From NCBI GenBank assembly GCA_017959645.1, contig JAGDAE010000064.1:1-10114 (forward strand): DNA of 10,114 nucleotides, in the 5' to 3' direction. This DNA is from Kiritimatiellia bacterium (GTDB lineage Bacteria; Verrucomicrobiota; Kiritimatiellia; RFP12; UBA1067). Shown in pieces: positions 1 to 6,612 of this stretch (the first letter of the stretch is position 1; every line of letters begins with the position of its first letter). The translations under genes were made by a program, and so were the position numbers. Below the pieces are notes generated by a model. The model saw only the letters and a list, made by a program, of their open reading frames with translations. It did no database searches and had not been told where the DNA came from.

Positions 1-25
1 GCTCGTGGCGGCACTGGAGGGCCTA
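1..25 (-). other. In-frame TAG and continuation of the nrdD reading frame
   Basis: Read on the minus strand, the stop is TAG at 25-23. The same frame continues as ALQCRHE to the window edge. The family motif as I remember it reads roughly LCH(E/K/R)AL-CRHERL, so both sides of the stop match without any shift in frame. A single base change from GAG, AAG or CAG would explain it. TAG ends three other genes here cleanly, so general reassignment of TAG is unlikely. The choice between a real nonsense mutation and a base error cannot be made from this window. Confidence 0.7.
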
Positions 26-1411
26 GTGGCACAGGACGCAGCGCTCGCCGAAGATTTCCAAGAACTTCTTCATGTCGCCGTGCGCAGATACCGCGATGGC
101 GACGAGGTTGAGCGTCACGACGCCCAGGTTGAAGCGCCCGTAGTACTTGGGCTTGCCGTTCTCGTCGTCGTACGGCGTGAGGAACGAGCGACAGCCCATG
201 CACGTGTAGACGTTGCCGTTGCCGTTCTTGTCGACCTTATACTCGAGCATCTTCTTCTCGGAGATGTAGTCGGGCACCATGCGCTTCGCCGTGCACTTCG
301 CCGCCAGCTTGGTGAGGTACCAGTAGGGCGTGCCCTCGCGCACGTTCTGCTCCTCCAGGACGTAGATGAGCTTCGGGAACGCCGGCGTCACGTACACGCC
401 CTGCTCGTTCTTGACGCCGAGGTTGCGCTCGTTCAGCACCTCCTCGATCACGAGCGCGAGGTCGCGCCGCTCGGCGTCGCTGCGCGCCTCGCCGAGGTAC
501 ATGAACACGGTCACGAACGGCGCCTGGCCGTTGGTGGTCATGAGCGTGACGACCTGGTACTGTATCGTCTGCACGCCCTTCTGTATCTCCTTGCGGACGC
601 GCTTCTCGACGATTGCGGAGAAGTCCTCGTCGGAAATGTCAACGTTCGCGAGGTCGCACTCCTCCTTCAGGTCCTTGGCGATCGCCTGGCGGGAGATGTC
701 GACGAAAGGCGCAAGGTGTGTAAGCGAAATCGACTGGCCGCCGTACTGGTTCGACGCTACCTGGGCGATGATCTGCGTCGCGATGTTGCAGGCGGTTGAG
801 AAAGACTTCGGCTTCTCGATCATCGTTCCGGAGATGACCGTTCCGTTCTGCAGCATGTCCTCCAGATTCACGAGGTCGCAGTTGTGCATGTGCTGCGCGT
901 AGTAGTCCATGTCATGGAAGTGGATGATGCCTTCCTTGTGGGCCTGGACAACTTCCTGAGGAAGGAGAAGCCTCGCCGCGACGTCCTTGGAGACCTCGCC
1001 CGCCATGTAGTCGCGCTGAACCGAGTTGATTCTCGGGTTCTTGTTGGAGTTCTCCTGCTTGACGTCTTCGTTGTTGCACTCGATGAGCGCGAGAATCTGC
1101 TTGTCGGTCGAATTGATGCGCCGGCCAAGTTCGCGCTTGTAGCGGTAGACGATATATTTCTTCGCGATCTCGTGGGACCCCATCTCCATTATCTTGTTCT
1201 CGACGACGTCCTGTATCTCCTCGACCGTCATCGCCCGGTCGCGCGCCTCACACACGCCGGCGACCTCCTCGGCTATCAGTTTGATGCGCCCCTCCGACAG
1301 CGCATTCTTGTAGTCGACCGCCTGCGAAGCCTTGCGGATGGCGCCTTCGATCTTCGTTATGTCGAACGGCACTTCTTTTCCGCTGCGCTTGATTATCTTC
1401 ATCTGTCTCAT
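23..1411 (-). CDS. nrdD: Anaerobic (class III) ribonucleoside-triphosphate reductase, N-terminal two thirds, ending at an in-frame TAG
   Basis: This enzyme makes deoxyribonucleotides from ribonucleoside triphosphates by glycyl-radical chemistry in the anaerobic cytoplasm; it needs the activase NrdG, which is not in this window. Residues about 4-95 form an ATP-cone (allosteric nucleotide-binding) domain beginning MKIIKRSGKEV. From about residue 120 the NrdD catalytic barrel follows, with a HNCDLVN motif (C178) and the conserved MGCRSFLTPY segment (C404, C407), both typical of the family's active-site cysteines. The start is ATG at 1411, preceded by an AGGAGA ribosome site 7 bases upstream; a second ATG is three codons on. 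The family is usually around 700 residues, but here the frame meets TAG after 462 residues in a conserved stretch (LCH-stop-ALQCRHE). The C-terminal glycyl-radical site would lie beyond the left edge. The gene has its own promoter with an NrdR-like operator. Family assignment is secure; whether the gene is intact is not. Confidence 0.93.
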   Translation of the reverse strand: MRQMKIIKRSGKEVPFDITKIEGAIRKASQAVDYKNALSEGRIKLIAEEVAGVCEARDRAMTVEEIQDVVENKIMEMGSHEIAKKYIVYRYKRELGRRINSTDKQILALIECNNEDVKQENSNKNPRINSVQRDYMAGEVSKDVAARLLLPQEVVQAHKEGIIHFHDMDYYAQHMHNCDLVNLEDMLQNGTVISGTMIEKPKSFSTACNIATQIIAQVASNQYGGQSISLTHLAPFVDISRQAIAKDLKEECDLANVDISDEDFSAIVEKRVRKEIQKGVQTIQYQVVTLMTTNGQAPFVTVFMYLGEARSDAERRDLALVIEEVLNERNLGVKNEQGVYVTPAFPKLIYVLEEQNVREGTPYWYLTKLAAKCTAKRMVPDYISEKKMLEYKVDKNGNGNVYTCMGCRSFLTPYDDENGKPKYYGRFNLGVVTLNLVAIAVSAHGDMKKFLEIFGERCVLCH

Positions 1412-1418
1412 TCTGAAA

Positions 1419-1424
1419 TCTCCT
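1419..1424 (-). promoter_or_regulatory. Ribosome binding site of nrdD
   Basis: AGGAGA on the minus strand lies 7 bases before the ATG at 1411. This supports the MRQMKII start over the internal ATG three codons later. Confidence 0.8.
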
Positions 1425-1445
1425 GTTTAGCAGTTACAAGGCGAT

Positions 1446-1474
1446 ATGATACACTAAATATGGTGTCCGCGCAA
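1446..1474 (-). promoter_or_regulatory. Sigma-70-type promoter of nrdD
   Basis: On the minus strand a -35 box TTGCGC (1474-1469) is followed after exactly 17 bases by a -10 box TATCAT (1451-1446). The predicted start of transcription is near 1439, giving a leader of about 28 bases that contains the ribosome site. The surrounding DNA is clearly richer in A and T than the coding regions. It lies just downstream of the terminator of the preceding operon, as expected for an independent transcription unit. Confidence 0.7.
1451..1466 (-). promoter_or_regulatory. NrdR box (putative operator) inside the nrdD promoter
   Basis: The minus strand reads ACACCATATTTAGTGT, a 16-bp imperfect palindrome with ACAC and GTGT ends and an A/T-rich centre. 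This fits the known NrdR box pattern (about ACAC-WATATATW-GTGT), bound by the ATP/dATP-sensing repressor of ribonucleotide reductase genes. It fills the spacer between the -35 and -10 boxes and touches the first base of the -10 box, so binding should block RNA polymerase. The nrdR gene itself is not in the window. Confidence 0.75.
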
Positions 1475-1485
1475 GGGGAAACTTC

Positions 1486-1523
1486 AAAAAAAATATCAAC
1501 CGGTTGTGTAGAGAACCGGACGA
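1486..1523 (-). terminator. Rho-independent terminator after mutM
   Basis: On the minus strand a hairpin with arms TCGTCCGGTT and AACCGGTTGA (one T-T mismatch and one G-T pair) encloses an 8-base loop CTCTACAC. It is followed by TATTTTTTTT, a run of eight T. It begins 33 bases after the mutM stop codon and closes the long operon to the right, isolating it from the nrdD promoter. Confidence 0.85.
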
Positions 1524-1526
1524 CAA

Positions 1527-1542
1527 CCACTATCTATTGTGT
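1527..1542 (-). promoter_or_regulatory. Second, weaker NrdR-box-like palindrome
   Basis: The minus strand reads ACACAATAGATAGTGG, matching the NrdR box pattern except at one central and one terminal position. It starts 76 bases upstream of the first box, whereas NrdR boxes usually come in pairs about 31-32 bases apart, and it lies between the mutM stop and the terminator. It may be an upstream operator acting over about seven helical turns, or a chance match. Confidence 0.4.
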
Positions 1543-1556
1543 AAAACCGGCAAAAT

Positions 1557-2372
1557 TCAGGACTGGCAGTTCGGACAGAACCACGAAGTTCTGCCTCCGA
1601 TGACGGCCTTCGCGGTCGCGTGCGCGCATTTCGGACAGGTTTTCATCCCGTAGATCTTGAGCTTCTGCGCGAACTTGCCCTCGCTTCCGTCGACGTTGCG
1701 GTAGTCGCTTACCGTCGTTCCGCCGCATTTTATCGCCTCGCGCAGAATCCGTTTCGCATTGCGCACGATCGCATCGCATTCCGTGCGAGTCAGATCCGAC
1801 GCCCTCCTGAGCGGCGAAACACCCGAAGCGAACAGTGTCTCGGCAGCGTAGATGTTGCCGATTCCGGTAACCACCGCGTTGTCCATGACGAGTTCCTTTA
1901 CCGGCTTCTTCCTTCCGCGCGATGCGTTGAAGAGAAATTCGCCGGTAAACTCCCGCGAAAGCGGTTCCACGCCTATTCCGGCCAGACACTCCGGCCAGCC
2001 GTCTTTACCCGCCTTCTGCACTTCGAGAAATCCGAAACGCCGCGGATCTTCGAAGCGGAAAACGCGCCCGTCGGAAAGATGGATGAAAACATGCTCGTGT
2101 TTGCGGCGCGGAACCGATTCCGGCTCGACTCTCACCACGCCGCTCATGCCGAAGTGCATCGTGAGCATCCGTCCGTCGTCGAGATCCGCCACCGCGTATC
2201 GCGCGCGCCGGCGGCATCCGAGAAAGGACTTGCCGACGAGCCCCGCCCTTTTCAGCGGTTCGAGCGGCGTGCGGAGCTTCGGAAAGAACACCTCCACCTT
2301 GGTGATCTTCCGCTTTTTCAGCGCACGGTCCAACGAACGCGCTATCGATTCCGCTTCTGGAAGTTCCGGCAT
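1557..2372 (-). CDS. mutM: Formamidopyrimidine-DNA glycosylase (Fpg/MutM)
   Basis: A base-excision repair enzyme that removes oxidised purines such as 8-oxoguanine and cuts the abasic site (bifunctional glycosylase/AP lyase). It starts with the family hallmark MPELPEAES; after Met removal the proline is the catalytic amine and the next glutamate is the acid. Also visible are MHFGMSG (about 72-78), DPRRFG, a lysine before LVMDN (family K155 position), GIGNIYAAETLF, and a C-terminal zinc finger CPKC...CPNC with the GGRTSWF arginine loop. The length of 271 residues is normal. At the conserved RR-x-KY position it has ARY (R58) instead of lysine. The start is supported by GAGGT upstream; it begins 4 bases after the stop of the isomerase-like gene, and is the last gene of the operon. 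Confidence 0.95.
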   Translation of the reverse strand: MPELPEAESIARSLDRALKKRKITKVEVFFPKLRTPLEPLKRAGLVGKSFLGCRRRARYAVADLDDGRMLTMHFGMSGVVRVEPESVPRRKHEHVFIHLSDGRVFRFEDPRRFGFLEVQKAGKDGWPECLAGIGVEPLSREFTGEFLFNASRGRKKPVKELVMDNAVVTGIGNIYAAETLFASGVSPLRRASDLTRTECDAIVRNAKRILREAIKCGGTTVSDYRNVDGSEGKFAQKLKIYGMKTCPKCAHATAKAVIGGRTSWFCPNCQS

Positions 2373-2376
2373 GGCG

Positions 2377-3387
2377 CTACCTCAGATATCCTATCGATTC
2401 GCCGGCGGCCGAGAGCATGTCGGAGACTCCGAAATGCTCGACCGTGAACCATCCGCCGTAGCCGCGGTCGATCGCCCGGGAGAGAAGTTCGCACATCGGC
2501 ACAATCCCCGAACCGACCGGAACCGAACTCCATGTCCCCTCTCCGGGCCGGTCTTTGAGATGGTAGTGGGCGATGCGACACGAAAATTCGGAGTCGGCGG
2601 CGAGCGGAGATTCGCCGGCGAACGCGAAATTGCCAGTGTCGAAGACGAGCTTGACGGAAGGCGCGAACGCAAAAAAGCGTCTGAGCAGTCCGCTGTCGCG
2701 GGTCGGAGACTCGGGCGAATCGTAATCCTCGACCATTGTCTCGATCCCGGACGCGAGCGCGGTTCTCGCAAAGCGCTCGGTACGCCCGGCGATCAGTTCC
2801 AACTCCGCGTCGCGATCGCCGTCTTTCGTGAAAAAGCCGGGTACGAGCATTATGCGCGGTATGCGGTTGGCGGCGGCGTAGGAGACGAGACCTTCCGCCC
2901 AGTCTTCGTCGTAGGTGCTTTCGAAACGCGGCGTCCCGATCACGCACGGTATCTCCATTCCGTTGCGCCTTATCGCCTGCAGCCGGTCGGCCGGCGTCCC
3001 TTCGTAGACGTCGACGCCGCGGTATCCGAGCGCGGCGATCTTTCCGAGCGCGGCGTCGAACGAAATTCCTTGCTCCGACGCGATCGATTCGACATGGCTG
3101 GCGAAAATCGAAATCTTCAGCTCCGGACCGGGAACGCCGACGATTTTTCTCAGCGTGCGCACGGCGGCGTGGGTGATGTCGTTGGTTCCGTCGAAAAACC
3201 TGCCGTCGAATTTCTGCATCGACACGAGCTCTACCGCGCCGGTCGCGAGCGTACCGCCGGCCGGCACGAACGACGGCGCTTTCGAAAGCGAGTGCATCAC
3301 TTCGTTCTCGACGCTCGGTTCGAGCACGTCGGCCGAAACGAACGACCCGGCGGCGACCGAAACGGCCAGCACGATCGCGTTCATCAT
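2377..3387 (-). CDS. Exported sugar phosphate isomerase/epimerase-like TIM-barrel protein
   Basis: Residues about 90-336 form a xylose-isomerase-like TIM barrel (AP endonuclease 2 superfamily). It begins LKISIFASHVESIA and carries the usual metal-binding pattern: E220 in MVEDYD, D250 in VFDTGN, H276 in HYHLKD and E317 in VEHFG. Members act as sugar or sugar-acid isomerases, epimerases or dehydratases, but the substrate here cannot be read from sequence. Residues 1-19 look like a signal peptide (MMNAIVLAVSVAAGSFVSA), which is unusual for this mainly cytoplasmic superfamily. Residues about 20-88, with the motif FDGRFFDGTNDITHAA, are not part of the barrel and I do not recognise them. The start has AGGA 5 bases upstream; a second ATG follows directly. 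The gene lies 10 bases after the short CNNM gene, 4 bases before mutM, and ends in TAG. Confidence 0.8.
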   Translation of the reverse strand: MMNAIVLAVSVAAGSFVSADVLEPSVENEVMHSLSKAPSFVPAGGTLATGAVELVSMQKFDGRFFDGTNDITHAAVRTLRKIVGVPGPELKISIFASHVESIASEQGISFDAALGKIAALGYRGVDVYEGTPADRLQAIRRNGMEIPCVIGTPRFESTYDEDWAEGLVSYAAANRIPRIMLVPGFFTKDGDRDAELELIAGRTERFARTALASGIETMVEDYDSPESPTRDSGLLRRFFAFAPSVKLVFDTGNFAFAGESPLAADSEFSCRIAHYHLKDRPGEGTWSSVPVGSGIVPMCELLSRAIDRGYGGWFTVEHFGVSDMLSAAGESIGYLR

Positions 3388-3397
3388 GGTTTTCCTT

Positions 3398-4009
3398 TCA
3401 TTGGCGGAGCGCCTCCATTATCGCCTCGGGAGTGATCGGCTTGCCCTTCGCGCGAAGAACGACGATTCTGGTTATCAGCGCCGATTCGGTGTCGGAAAGG
3501 CATACGCCGTCTTTGCGATCCTGCAAGATGCGCAGAAGATCGTCGACGGTAAGCTTGTATTTTGATTCGCGCCTCGGCACGAACAGATCGGTGAACGCCA
3601 GCGCGGCGGAGGCGAGCGGACGCAGCAATGCCGCCATGACGCGGTAGGCGGGAGCGAGAAAGAGAATCCTTCTCAGCGGACGCGACGCGCAGAGAAGCTT
3701 CGGCATGAACTCGGAAACGTATAGCACCGTGAACGCGGCGAAAAAACTCCACACCGCACTATCCGAAAGCGCCGCAGCCGACGCCGAATACGCCACCGCC
3801 GCCAGATTGTTGCCGATGAGCAGCGTCGTCGTCGTTCGCCCCATGTCCGAAATCGCCGCCTGCACCAGTTTCGCCTTTTTGCCGCCTTCGCGCGAAAGAT
3901 GGAGTATGCGTTCGCGGCTTACGGAAAGAAAGCCGGTTTCGGCGCCCGCGCAAAACGCCGCCAGCGCCAGCGTGAGCACGATGGACACGATCAGCAGAGC
4001 GGTCGTCAC
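3398..4009 (-). CDS. Short CNNM (DUF21) membrane protein lacking CBS and CorC domains
   Basis: A membrane protein of the CNNM/CorC family, whose DUF21 domain forms a transmembrane dimer involved in Mg2+ or other divalent-cation transport. Family marks include AGAETGFLSVSRERI (about 21-35), GNN (66-68) and SEFMPKLLCAS (99-109). Hydrophobic segments lie at about 3-22, 58-80, 86-105 and 115-140. After about residue 150 only a short soluble tail remains, so the CBS pair and the CorC_HlyC domain of full-length members are absent; at 203 residues it is roughly half the usual size. The start is GTG, supported by GAGGAGG 7 bases upstream, and it overlaps the TGA of the full-length paralogue by 4 bases. 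This tight coupling suggests the two are made together and may pair in the membrane (inference). Confidence 0.82.
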   Translation of the reverse strand: MTTALLIVSIVLTLALAAFCAGAETGFLSVSRERILHLSREGGKKAKLVQAAISDMGRTTTTLLIGNNLAAVAYSASAAALSDSAVWSFFAAFTVLYVSEFMPKLLCASRPLRRILFLAPAYRVMAALLRPLASAALAFTDLFVPRRESKYKLTVDDLLRILQDRKDGVCLSDTESALITRIVVLRAKGKPITPEAIMEALRQ

Positions 4010-5262
4010 TGGTTGTCCTCCTCGGTCCTTTCCACCGCCTCGTCGGTATCGGCGATTATCTCCTCGTCGCTGCCTGCCGGCCGGCGGCTGAGAACCTCGA
4101 GCCTCACGAGCGTAACCCGGCGGCGGCGGCGCTTGAGGATGGTCGCGCGGCAGCCGTCCGCCTCGATCTGCTGGCCGATGTGCGGGATTCGCTCGGCATG
4201 GAACTGCACCCAGCCGGAAAGCCGGTCAGCGTCTTCGGCCTCGAGCTCGACGTCGAGCTCGCGGTTGATCTCGTCCAGCGAAGCGCGTGCGTCTATTTCC
4301 CAGCAGTTCGCGCCTTTCTTCGCGATCTGCGGTTCGCTGTCGGCCGAGCCGAAAACGCCGGGCCCCACGATGATTTCGAGTATGTCGTTCCGCGTTATGA
4401 TTCCGGCGGTTCCGCCGTATTCGTCGAGAACTACCGCAAGGGTCTTTCCGCTCCTGGCGAAAGTGACAAGCAGATCGTCCAGCGCGACGGTCTCGGGCAC
4501 GAAAAGCGCGTCTTCGACTATTCCGGTGTCGCGGTCGACGACTCCCTCGATCGCGTCCGGAGTTCGCCTAAACACCGGCAGGTAGCGGTATTTGGCCTTG
4601 GCGAGCGTTTTTCTGCGCTCCTCTTCCGTGGTGTCGACGTCGTAGCCCTCGATATCGACGCGCGGCGTCATCTCGTCGTTCGCGCAAAGTTCGGAGAGCC
4701 GCAGCACGCCCTCGACCATCTTGGCGTCGAGAACCGAAACCTCTCCGCGCTCGGCGGCGGATTCCATTACCGACACCAGCTCGTCGTCCGAAAGCGCCCT
4801 TCTTTCGCGTTCGAGCGCCGGGGCGAACGCCCGCGAGGTGAGGCGCAGCACGAAGTTGAACGGCGAAAGTATTCCGCGCCAGAACACGAGCAGATACGCA
4901 TACGGCGGCGCGATCTCCTCGGTGAATTTGAGCGCGAAGCGTTTCGGGGCGATCTCTCCGAAGACAAGCAGCATGACCGTCACTACTGGGACCGAAATCC
5001 ATCCGCCGCCGGGAACCGCCGACGCGAAAAGGCGGTAGCCGATTGTCGCGATCGCGAAATTGACGAACGTGTTGCCGACCAGCAGCGTCGAGAACAGCAC
5101 CGGCTTGTCGGAAAGGCATTTACCGATCATGTCATCGATGCGCGAACTCTTCGCGTGCAGGCGCTGGCGCTGCGCTCCGGTCAGCGAGAAAAGCACGGTC
5201 TCGGCGCTCGAGAAAAACGCCGAAAGCAGAAACAGCGGAACAAGCGCCAGCGCCGCGATCAT
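4006..5262 (-). CDS. CNNM/CorC-family membrane protein with CBS pair and CorC_HlyC domain (hemolysin family)
   Basis: A 418-residue protein with the full CNNM layout. A transmembrane DUF21 domain spans about 1-145 (SSAETVLFSLTGAQRQRL, VGNTFVN, FGEIAPKRFALKF). A CBS-domain pair at about 195-300 begins at EMTPRVDI and includes the hallmark VLDEYGGTAGIITRNDILE. A CorC_HlyC domain follows at about 312-392, and then a charged tail. The family is linked to Mg2+/Co2+ or other divalent-cation transport and resistance, with the CBS pair binding nucleotide. The ATG at 5262 was chosen because it overlaps the MATE stop codon as ATGA, has AAGGGGG just upstream, and begins a hydrophobic DUF21 helix; longer extensions in this frame only read through the MATE gene. 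Its stop overlaps the GTG of the short CNNM paralogue. Confidence 0.92.
   Translation of the reverse strand: MIAALALVPLFLLSAFFSSAETVLFSLTGAQRQRLHAKSSRIDDMIGKCLSDKPVLFSTLLVGNTFVNFAIATIGYRLFASAVPGGGWISVPVVTVMLLVFGEIAPKRFALKFTEEIAPPYAYLLVFWRGILSPFNFVLRLTSRAFAPALERERRALSDDELVSVMESAAERGEVSVLDAKMVEGVLRLSELCANDEMTPRVDIEGYDVDTTEEERRKTLAKAKYRYLPVFRRTPDAIEGVVDRDTGIVEDALFVPETVALDDLLVTFARSGKTLAVVLDEYGGTAGIITRNDILEIIVGPGVFGSADSEPQIAKKGANCWEIDARASLDEINRELDVELEAEDADRLSGWVQFHAERIPHIGQQIEADGCRATILKRRRRRVTLVRLEVLSRRPAGSDEEIIADTDEAVERTEEDNQ
4017..4023 (-). promoter_or_regulatory. Strong ribosome binding site deciding a GTG start
   Basis: GAGGAGG on the minus strand, inside the 3' end of the full-length CNNM gene, lies 7 bases before the GTG at 4009. 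It supports that non-ATG start for the short CNNM gene. Confidence 0.75.
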
Positions 5263-6590
5263 GCGCCCCCTTTCCCGGAGATGCGGATCGTCCGCCACCG
5301 TCCGCGGCGCCAGCGCGCGAACGACCCGGCCGAAATAATCACCACGTACGCTACCGTCGTCGACCACAACGCCGGCATCGACGGCATTTTCGCATTCACC
5401 GCGAACACAAGAGGCAGCCAGACCAGAAATGCGCAAGCGAACATCCACCAGAAAACGAATCTCGTGTCGCCCGCCCCCTTCAGCGCGCCGGAAAGAATCA
5501 CGTCCGCGGCGTCGAAGAGCATCCACGCCGACATGAGCAGCAGCAGCGTCCATCCGGTCGAGAAAAACCGCGCCGGGTCGGCGAGATCGGGCGAGGCGTA
5601 TAGCGACAAGATCGGACGGTGCAGCGCGAGCACAGCGACGCAGGCGGCGAAGGCGAACGAAAGACCGAGCATCAGAACCCTGCGCAGCGCGAGGACAGCC
5701 TCCCTGTCGTCGCCTCGTCCGCGAGCATGCCCGACCAGCGTCTGGGCGCCGATAGCGAACCCGGTCATCGGCGCGAAAAGCAGATAGTTCACCGTAAAGC
5801 ACGCGTTGGATGCAGCGAAATCGTCGCCGCCGACGCTGCCGGTGACGAACACGAAAACCGTGAACGACAGCATGTTCAGCACTTCGTATCCGCCCGCCGG
5901 CACGCCGAATTTAAGAATGCGGCGGACGTGGCCGAGACACGGAACTTTCCCGCCGCCGCCTTCGCGGCCGGCGGCGATCGCGAGAACGGCAAACTGCGAG
6001 AACTGCGAAAGCACCGTCGCGCAGGCGGCGCCGGCGATGCCCAGACGCGGAAAGCCGCACAGCCCGAATATCAGCACCGGATCGATCGCCACGTTCAGCG
6101 CATTGCCGAGAAGATTCACCCAGAACACTATCCGCGTCTTTCCCCGTCCGGTGAAATACGACGCCGCCGCCATCTGGGCGTAGACGAAAAATCCCCCGAG
6201 AATCGCGATATTGTAGTACGAACGCTCAAGCGCGGCGAGTCCGGAATCGTGTCCGGCGAGAGAGAACAGCCATCCGCCAAGCGGCAGAAAGGCGAACATG
6301 AGCAGCCCCGAAACAATCGCTATGAACATTCCCGCCCGGTAGCTGGCCCGGCAGCCGCGCTCGTCGCCGGCTCCGTGGCATTGCGCGACAAACACGCCAG
6401 AATAGCCGACGATCGACTGGAAAAAGCACATGAAGACCCACACGAGCGTCGAGGCCGGCAGCACCGCCTCGATCGCCGACGCGGAATACTGCGCCAGAAA
6501 CGCCCGGTCGACCGACTGCATTAGCGCCGTGTTTACCATGCCGAGCGCGAGCGGCCAGACGAGTTTGATTATATCGAGATACGGCTTCAC
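5259..6590 (-). CDS. MATE-family multidrug/organic-cation efflux transporter
   Basis: A 443-residue inner-membrane protein with about twelve hydrophobic segments in two homologous halves, the size and pattern of MATE antiporters that export drugs or metabolites using a Na+ or H+ gradient. Family-like stretches are WPLALGMVN near the N-terminus, VAQCHGAGDERG at 68-79, the repeated-half equivalent GAQTLVGHARGRGDD at about 281-295, and SGALKGAGDTRFV at 367-379. The substrate cannot be told. The start is GTG at 6590, giving MKPYLDIIKLVWPL, the usual MATE N-terminus; no clear Shine-Dalgarno site is visible. It begins 22 bases after the Minf_1886 gene, and its TGA overlaps the ATG of the CNNM gene by 4 bases, so the two are probably translationally coupled. 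Confidence 0.92.
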   Translation of the reverse strand: MKPYLDIIKLVWPLALGMVNTALMQSVDRAFLAQYSASAIEAVLPASTLVWVFMCFFQSIVGYSGVFVAQCHGAGDERGCRASYRAGMFIAIVSGLLMFAFLPLGGWLFSLAGHDSGLAALERSYYNIAILGGFFVYAQMAAASYFTGRGKTRIVFWVNLLGNALNVAIDPVLIFGLCGFPRLGIAGAACATVLSQFSQFAVLAIAAGREGGGGKVPCLGHVRRILKFGVPAGGYEVLNMLSFTVFVFVTGSVGGDDFAASNACFTVNYLLFAPMTGFAIGAQTLVGHARGRGDDREAVLALRRVLMLGLSFAFAACVAVLALHRPILSLYASPDLADPARFFSTGWTLLLLMSAWMLFDAADVILSGALKGAGDTRFVFWWMFACAFLVWLPLVFAVNAKMPSMPALWSTTVAYVVIISAGSFARWRRGRWRTIRISGKGGA

Positions 6591-6612
6591 GCGCGAATGC
6601 GTCTTCGCGGCG

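Noticed and set aside
1494..1509. A third NrdR-box-like site (ACACAACCGGTTGATA)
   Set aside because: The centre is GC and the right half does not match the pattern. The sequence is explained by the terminator stem.
1412..1556. Riboswitch or small RNA in the only intergenic region
   Set aside because: The region is fully explained by a terminator, promoter, operator-like palindromes and a ribosome site. No further structured element was seen.
1852..3435. Long plus-strand open frame (527 codons) and similar ones at 4180-5787, 7213-8487 and 5-799
   Set aside because: They lie wholly opposite well-supported minus-strand genes, have Arg/His-rich low-quality composition with no recognisable motifs, and are typical shadows in GC-rich DNA.
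3398..4009. Short CNNM gene as a decayed pseudogene
   Set aside because: It has an intact frame, a strong ribosome site, translational overlap with the gene before it, and normal composition. No remnant of CBS domains follows within the 10-base gap.
4006..5802. A 598-residue version of the CNNM protein starting at 5802
   Set aside because: The extra N-terminus is out-of-frame reading of the MATE gene. The ATG at 5262 with its ATGA overlap and DUF21 helix is the natural start.
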